The notes under the pieces were generated by a model that saw only the letters and a list, made by a program, of their open reading frames with translations, searched no databases and had not been told where the DNA came from. A DNA stretch of 64,000 bases from Bacillota bacterium (lineage in GTDB: Bacteria; Bacillota; Clostridia; Oscillospirales; Ruminococcaceae): positions 186,001-250,000 of the forward strand of contig JAEYNX010000020.1 in NCBI GenBank assembly GCA_023412215.1. The letters are read 5' to 3'. The position numbers and the translations under genes were made by a program. Of this stretch, positions 59,472 through 64,000 are shown one piece after another; the stretch's first letter is position 1, and each line of letters opens with the position of its first letter.

Positions 59472-60284
59472 ATGCTTAAAGATATTACCCTCGGGCAGTA
59501 CTACCCCGGCAACAGCGTGGTGCACCGCATCGACCCGCGCATGAAGATCATCCTCACCGCCGTTTATGTGGTGATGCTGTTTATCATTACCCATCCCGTG
59601 GGGCTTACGGTGGGGCTGCTCGTGCTTGTCGTGGGCTACGGGGCCTCCAAAATCCCGCCGCGCCTGATGTTAAAGGGCCTAAAGCCCGTATTGCCGATTA
59701 TATTGTTTACCGCCGTATTAAACATTTTTTTCGTCGACGGTGAGGTACTGTATAGAATATGGATGATCAAGATCACGAAGGAAGGGCTGCTGCTCGCCGC
59801 CGTGATGGCGGTGCGCATCCTCTGCCTGATCGCGGGCACCTCGCTGCTTACCTACACCACCTCGCCCATCGTGCTTACCGACGGGCTGGAGCGCCTGATG
59901 GCGCCGCTGAAGGTGATCAAGCTGCCGGTGCACGAGCTGGCCATGATGATGACCATCGCCCTGCGTTTTATCCCTACACTGATTGAGGAGACCGACAAGA
60001 TCATGAGCGCCCAAAAGGCCAGAGGTGCCGATATGGAGACGGGCGGGCTGGTTAAACGCGCCAAAGCGCTGATTCCTATCTTAATTCCGCTTTTTGTTTC
60101 GGCTTTCCGCCGGGCGGACGAGCTTGCGCTTGCCATGGAGTGCCGCTGCTACCGTGGCGGCGAGGGCAGAACGCGCATGAAGCAGCTCAAGTTTTCAAGC
60201 GCCGACGCGTACAGCCTCGCGTTTTTCATCCTCTGCCTCGCGGCGGTTGTCGCTATCAACCTCACGCTGCCGAGCGTTGTGTAA
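59472..60284 (+). CDS. ecfT: ECF transporter membrane component EcfT
   Basis: 270 aa with six helices. GQYYPGNSVVHRIDPRMKI at the N-terminus and the coupling motifs AQKARGAD and AMECRCYRGG, the two Ala-Arg-Gly-like helices that touch EcfA1 and EcfA2. Length is normal. AAGAAAGGAA precedes the ATG. Completes the ecfA1-ecfA2-ecfT set. Confidence 0.95.
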   Translation: MLKDITLGQYYPGNSVVHRIDPRMKIILTAVYVVMLFIITHPVGLTVGLLVLVVGYGASKIPPRLMLKGLKPVLPIILFTAVLNIFFVDGEVLYRIWMIKITKEGLLLAAVMAVRILCLIAGTSLLTYTTSPIVLTDGLERLMAPLKVIKLPVHELAMMMTIALRFIPTLIEETDKIMSAQKARGADMETGGLVKRAKALIPILIPLFVSAFRRADELALAMECRCYRGGEGRTRMKQLKFSSADAYSLAFFILCLAAVVAINLTLPSVV

Positions 60285-60612
60285 AAGGATTCATCCGGAC
60301 AGGGGCAAGCCCTGTCCCTACAAATGACTTTTATCCCCGCCGCCTCGCCCCTGCGGGGCAACCGGCGGGAATGGACGATTATACCACAAACGCGGTTCGT
60401 TTATGGTATAATAGGCTTATACGGACTCGCCCTACAGATGTCCGTCGTGTAGGGGCGAACTGTGTTCGCCCGCGGTTTTCCTTCATAAAGACGCTTTTGT
60501 GGGTACCCACGTAGCTGTTCTGAGGGTTTCTGGAAATATATTACTTTAAAGTAACAACACTGTTTCAGAATGGTCAAAACAGTTCCCTATCAAACGGTAA
60601 AGGAGCGGCTGT
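60285..60612. repeat. 328-bp gap before truA with family A and D repeats
   Basis: GGACAGGG/CCCTGTCCCTAC (60297-60321, family A), then the family D copy at 60327-60413, then GTAGGGGCGAAC/GTTCGCCC (60449-60471) and a decayed GGTC...GTTCCCTAT unit near 60572. No gene. Confidence 0.75.
60327..60413. repeat. Family D repeat (copy 2)
   Basis: About 87 bp, close to the copy at 52559-52648; a shared block runs from CGCCTCGCC through GGACGATTATACCACAAACG. Ends TGGTATAATAGG. Here the box is 200 bp from truA, so its promoter role is less clear. Confidence 0.78.
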
Positions 60613-61368
60613 ATGCGCAACCTCCTGCTTACGCTGCGGTTTGTGGGCACCAACTACTGCGGCTTTCAGGTGCAGAAGAACGGTGTGACGGTGGCGCAGC
60701 GCCTGCAGGACGCCATCGAGGCGGTGTTTGGGCAACGGTTGCTCATCAAGGGCTGCTCGCGCACCGACGCGATGGTGCACGCCTACATGTTCTGCGTCAG
60801 CTTTAAAACCGAAAAGGACATCCCCTGCCCGGCGATCATTCGCGCTTTAAACGCCAACCTGCCCTACGATATCGCCGTATACGGCTGCACCGAGGTGCCC
60901 GAGGGCTTTCACGCGCGCTACAGTTGCACGGGCAAGGAGTATCTCTATAAAATCGATAACGGCGTTTCGCGCGACCCGTTTCTGCACAACCTTGCGTACT
61001 ATTATAAACACCCGCTGGATGTGCAGGTGATGGACGCCGCCGCGAAGGGAGTTATCGGCACCTGTGACTTCTCGGCGTTCTGCAGCGCGGGGTCTTCCGT
61101 AAAGGATAAGGTGCGCACGGTGTACGACTGCTCGGTTTTTCGCGAGGGCAGCCTTGTAACGGTCACGGTGCGCGGCGACGGCTTTTTATACAACATGGTG
61201 CGCATCATCACCGGCACCCTGCTGCTCGCGGCGGAGAAGGGGCTTACGGCGCAGGATATACAGGGCATTATCGCCTCAAAAGAACGCTCTAACGCCGGGG
61301 CGACCGCTCCCCCTCACGGGCTGTACTTAAACCGTGTGTTCTACGATGAAGACAGCATAGACGATTGA
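60613..61368 (+). CDS. truA: tRNA pseudouridine synthase A
   Basis: 251 aa. Catalytic aspartate in CSRTDAMVHA; FRYDGTNYCG-type start reads FVGTNYCGFQVQ; FLYNMVRIITGTLL near the end. Modifies U38-40 in tRNA anticodon stems. AAAGGAG before the ATG. Behind ecfT, an arrangement common in Firmicutes. Confidence 0.95.
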   Translation: MRNLLLTLRFVGTNYCGFQVQKNGVTVAQRLQDAIEAVFGQRLLIKGCSRTDAMVHAYMFCVSFKTEKDIPCPAIIRALNANLPYDIAVYGCTEVPEGFHARYSCTGKEYLYKIDNGVSRDPFLHNLAYYYKHPLDVQVMDAAAKGVIGTCDFSAFCSAGSSVKDKVRTVYDCSVFREGSLVTVTVRGDGFLYNMVRIITGTLLLAAEKGLTAQDIQGIIASKERSNAGATAPPHGLYLNRVFYDEDSIDD

Positions 61369-61431
61369 CATAGAAACCTAGCGTAAGGCTTTGTGTTTCA
61401 CGCACAAGCCGGAAAGGCAGGGCGTTTGCCC

Positions 61432-62580
61432 ATGGCGGTGCTCACAGACATTAAGCAGGAACGCAAGAAGCGTTCCCGTATCAGAATGCTCAAACGCCTG
61501 ATTGTGCTCGCACTGGTGTGCGGCCTCACCGTCGCCGTTATTTATTCCAAGGAGCTGTTTGCGGGTATCGATATTCCGGCGCTCATGCAGGAGGCCTTCG
61601 GTACGGTGGGCAAAACCGGCAGCTACCCCGTTTCGCTGGTGGGTGAAACCGGTAGCGCCATCTGCAACATGGGCGGCTCGGCGGCAGTGCTTACCGACAG
61701 CAACGTACAGATCTACTCCCGCGCGGGGCGGCGCTCGGGCACGCTGCAAAGCGGCTTTGCCAACCCGGTGCTCAAGGTGAGCGGCAACCGCGGCATTTTG
61801 TATGCGCGGGGGGATAAAACCATCAAAACCCTCGGCAAGGGCGGCCTGCTGAATAAGCAGGACCTTGACGGGCTGGTGTATACCGCCGAGCTCTCGGCAA
61901 ACGGGCAGATGGCCGTCGCCACACAGGTACAGCGGCGCGCGGCCAAGGTAGAGGTGTTCGACAGCGCGTTTAATTCGCTGTTTACCTGGCTTTCGGCGGA
62001 GAATCAAGTGCTGTCGCTCGCGCTTTCGCCCGACGCGCAGAAGCTCGCCGTCGGCACCATCACGGCGAAGGACGGCGCGATCCTTTCAGCGGTAAACCTG
62101 TTCTCGATACCCGAAAAGTCGGAGCTCGGCAAGGCCGAGTTTTACGAGACCCTGCTGGTGGCGCTTAAGTACACCGCAAACGGCGTGCAGGTGCTGGGCG
62201 ACAACCAAACGGCATTTATCGACAACGCCGGGGAGACCAAGGGCAGCTACGCCTATGGCGGCAAGCCGCTGGACATGTATTCGGTCACCGGCAATTCCAC
62301 GGCGCTTATCCTGGGCGAATACAAGCGCGACCGGCAGGTTACCGTTGTTTCGCTCAGCGAGCAGTGCAACGTCAACTTTTCGTTCGTCATAAAGGAACAT
62401 GTGCGCGATGTGTACACCGACGGTGAAAACACCTATCTACTTACCGACGCCAGCCTTTACATATATAACGGGCAGGGGCAGTGCACCCAAACCATTGCCA
62501 ACGAAAACGGCGACGCCGTAATGGCAAGCGGAGCGGATGTTTACCTGCTGATGCCGCACGAGGTGGCGAAGGTGGTATAG
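61432..62580 (+). CDS. DUF5711 family membrane-anchored beta-propeller-like protein
   Basis: 382 aa. Basic N-terminus, one transmembrane helix (about residues 20-40), then a repetitive all-beta extracellular domain with AVLTDSNVQIYSRAG, GILYARGDKT, AVATQVQRR and similar blades. Matches DUF5711 in length and neighbours (cvpA next). GTG at 61393 is an alternative start. Function unknown; the envelope is the likely place. Confidence 0.75.
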   Translation: MAVLTDIKQERKKRSRIRMLKRLIVLALVCGLTVAVIYSKELFAGIDIPALMQEAFGTVGKTGSYPVSLVGETGSAICNMGGSAAVLTDSNVQIYSRAGRRSGTLQSGFANPVLKVSGNRGILYARGDKTIKTLGKGGLLNKQDLDGLVYTAELSANGQMAVATQVQRRAAKVEVFDSAFNSLFTWLSAENQVLSLALSPDAQKLAVGTITAKDGAILSAVNLFSIPEKSELGKAEFYETLLVALKYTANGVQVLGDNQTAFIDNAGETKGSYAYGGKPLDMYSVTGNSTALILGEYKRDRQVTVVSLSEQCNVNFSFVIKEHVRDVYTDGENTYLLTDASLYIYNGQGQCTQTIANENGDAVMASGADVYLLMPHEVAKVV

Positions 62581-62605
62581 CGTACCGTATAGGAGGGAAC
62601 CGAAA

Positions 62606-63319
62606 ATGCCAGCTTCTTATGTGCTCGACGCGATCTTCGCAGCCATCATACTGATCTGCATCATCGTCGCGTGGAGAAAGGGCTTTGTACAGACAATACT
62701 TTCCTTCGTGGGCTTTGTTGCGGCAGCCGCTCTTTCGGCGTATTATTGCGGCAAAATCGCGCAATATTTTTATGAGCTTGTCATTGAGCAGCCGCTCTAT
62801 CAAAGTATCTTGAAAAAGGTATTGACACTTGTGCCGACGGGTGAGATTATTAATAATGTGGAAAATATCGGCGACGTTTTGCCGGGTTTTGTCGCGACAC
62901 TGTTTAAGAGCGCGGCCAATAACGCGAACGAGCAGATTACCCAAACCCTTACCGGCACCGCCGAGGCCGTGGCGCGAACGGTGCTGGATGCCGTTGTGCA
63001 GCCGCTCATGCTTTCGCTGTTAAGTGTCATTGCTTTCTTTGTACTATTTGGGCTCATGATGGTTATAGTAAATATATTGGTTGCTGTGGTGGGGAAGGTG
63101 TTCAGCCTGCCGGTGCTCAGCGGCATCAATCGCCTATTGGGCGGCGCTATCGGCGTGCTTAACGGCGTGGTGCTCTGCATGGTTGCTGCGGCGCTGCTGG
63201 AGCTTTCCATCAGCTTAACCTCCGATGCCAACCCAATTATCAACACACAGGTGCTTAGTGCAACCTATATCGTCTCTCGTTTTGTAGATTTTAACCCTAT
63301 TCTGTCGTTATTATCATAG
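62606..63319 (+). CDS. CvpA family membrane protein
   Basis: 237 aa with four to five helices. LDAIFAAIILICIIVAWRKGFVQTILSFVGF at the start is the CvpA hallmark; a helical extracellular loop follows and GINRLLGGAIGVLNGVVLCM lies in the last third. Linked in other bacteria to envelope maintenance and colicin V production. AGGAGGGA precedes ATG, 25 bp after the DUF5711 gene. Confidence 0.9.
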   Translation: MPASYVLDAIFAAIILICIIVAWRKGFVQTILSFVGFVAAAALSAYYCGKIAQYFYELVIEQPLYQSILKKVLTLVPTGEIINNVENIGDVLPGFVATLFKSAANNANEQITQTLTGTAEAVARTVLDAVVQPLMLSLLSVIAFFVLFGLMMVIVNILVAVVGKVFSLPVLSGINRLLGGAIGVLNGVVLCMVAAALLELSISLTSDANPIINTQVLSATYIVSRFVDFNPILSLLS

Positions 63320-63578
63320 AAGTCCTATTCTGCCATACCATAGGCCGATGCAAAACAGGGATTCATGCGGCTTATACTAGTATTATGCACCATTTATAGG
63401 GCGTTCACATATTCTTTATACTGCGGTAATACAAATATGGTATAGTTTCGTTTAAACTATGACGGCCCTACTTCGGCGCCGCGCCTTATAGGCAAACCAT
63501 GGTTTGAAAATTCATTTTCAAACATTACCGTAGACAATCGTCCCGCAGGCATGGGGATTATTATACGGAGGATAGAAG
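63320..63578. other. Gap between cvpA and pgsA
   Basis: 259 bp without a gene. It has GTTTGAAAAT/ATTTTCAAAC (about 63503-63525), a hairpin like the first one of family B, and ATGGTATAGT at 63438-63447, a possible extended -10 box for pgsA. Confidence 0.5.
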
Positions 63579-64000
63579 ATGAAGGGCAACAAGAGGGAAG
63601 CACTCAGCATACCCAATATACTTTCCTACATAAGAATATTGCTGGTTCCCGTTTTCGCCGTGCTGTATATCATGGCGGAAAACGAGCGGGACTATATCTT
63701 CGCGGCGCTTATACTGCTTTTATCGGGGTTTACGGATCTCTGCGACGGCTTTATCGCGCGCCGCTATAACATGATTACCTCGCTTGGCAAGATACTCGAC
63801 CCCGCCGCGGATAAGCTTACGCAGGCGACCGTCGCGGTGTGCCTCGCCATTAAGATCGAGGGCATGGCACTGCTGCTTGCGGTGTTCATTGTAAAAGAGG
63901 TTATCATGGCGGGGGCGAGCATCTTTTTACTCTCCCGCGGGGGAAAGATAGACGGCTCGCAGTGGTTCGGCAAGCTGGCCACGGCGGTGTTCTACGCGGT
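63579..64000 (+). CDS. pgsA: CDP-diacylglycerol--glycerol-3-phosphate phosphatidyltransferase, N-terminal part
   Basis: First 140 residues; the gene runs off the window. SIPNILSYIRILLVPVFAVLYI at the start and the CDP-alcohol transferase motif D-G-x2-A-R-x8-G-x3-D-x3-D (DLCDGFIARRYNMITSLGKI then LDPAADK) are complete. Makes phosphatidylglycerol phosphate in the membrane. CGGAGGA precedes the ATG. Confidence 0.93.
   Translation, partial: MKGNKREALSIPNILSYIRILLVPVFAVLYIMAENERDYIFAALILLLSGFTDLCDGFIARRYNMITSLGKILDPAADKLTQATVAVCLAIKIEGMALLLAVFIVKEVIMAGASIFLLSRGGKIDGSQWFGKLATAVFYA

Overview
The window reads as a chromosome segment from a Gram-positive anaerobe of the class Clostridia, most likely an Oscillospiraceae/Ruminococcaceae-type gut bacterium. 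This is inferred from gene content and order, not from any search. The pointers are Na+-type V-ATPase genes, GTP-dependent PEP carboxykinase, an ApbE-type flavinylated membrane protein, a GerMN-like lipoprotein, ecfA1-ecfA2-ecfT-truA order followed by DUF5711-cvpA-pgsA, AGGAGG-type ribosome sites with frequent GTG/TTG starts, and coding DNA richer in G+C than the AT-rich gaps.

Layout. 1-805: end of an alkylguanine methyltransferase gene overlapping an EndoIII/MagIII-like DNA glycosylase. 1024-3459: flavinylated membrane protein and a purine permease, converging on a shared palindromic terminator. 3708-8629: branched-chain amino acid ABC operon livKHMGF (minus). 8812-12400: small and membrane proteins, a TudS/DUF523 protein, and an AT-rich islet with a degenerate tyrosine recombinase. 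12868-21836: nine-gene V-type ATPase operon (minus; G/H-I-K-E-C-F-A-B-D) whose K subunit keeps the Na+ site. 22027-25346: DegV, a PadR/HAAS pair and a TetR/membrane-protein set, the last two with promoters overlapping palindromic operators. 26063-32643: pckA, an LCP-like protein, and a P-type ATPase headed by a probable yybP-ykoY Mn2+ riboswitch. 33099-37035: YtrA-like GntR regulator, ABC exporter and CPBP protease. 37427-40611: polar amino acid ABC uptake operon. 40752-45769: AlkZ-like protein, an internally duplicated small protein, a methyltransferase, and a compact phage-like switch (XRE repressor + ImmA protease, divergent from a coiled-coil/sigma-like operon). 46213-49889: trpS, an aminotransferase, a GerMN-like lipoprotein. 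49993-50069: tRNA-Val(CAC). 50296-51974: glycosyltransferase + TVP38 protein. 52700-64000: ruvCAB, glmM, an rRNA-methyltransferase-like protein, ecfA1-ecfA2-ecfT, truA, DUF5711, cvpA and the start of pgsA.

The non-coding DNA is unusually structured. Four repeat families can be recognised by eye: (A) GTAGGG-headed short palindromes at eight loci, resembling REP units; (B) about 125-bp multi-hairpin elements overlapping the stop codons of ABC-transporter genes; (C) a MITE of 102-122 bp with 22-bp terminal inverted repeats, two copies; (D) an about 90-bp element with outward-facing TGGTATAAT boxes, two copies, in front of ruvC and truA. Other signals worth a second look are the paired-operator switch with a LexA-like box at 44011-44223, the riboswitch at 32799-32925, and an 18-bp perfect hairpin that buries the ribosome site and start codon of the gene at 35237. 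No rRNA gene, CRISPR array or intact transposase was seen.
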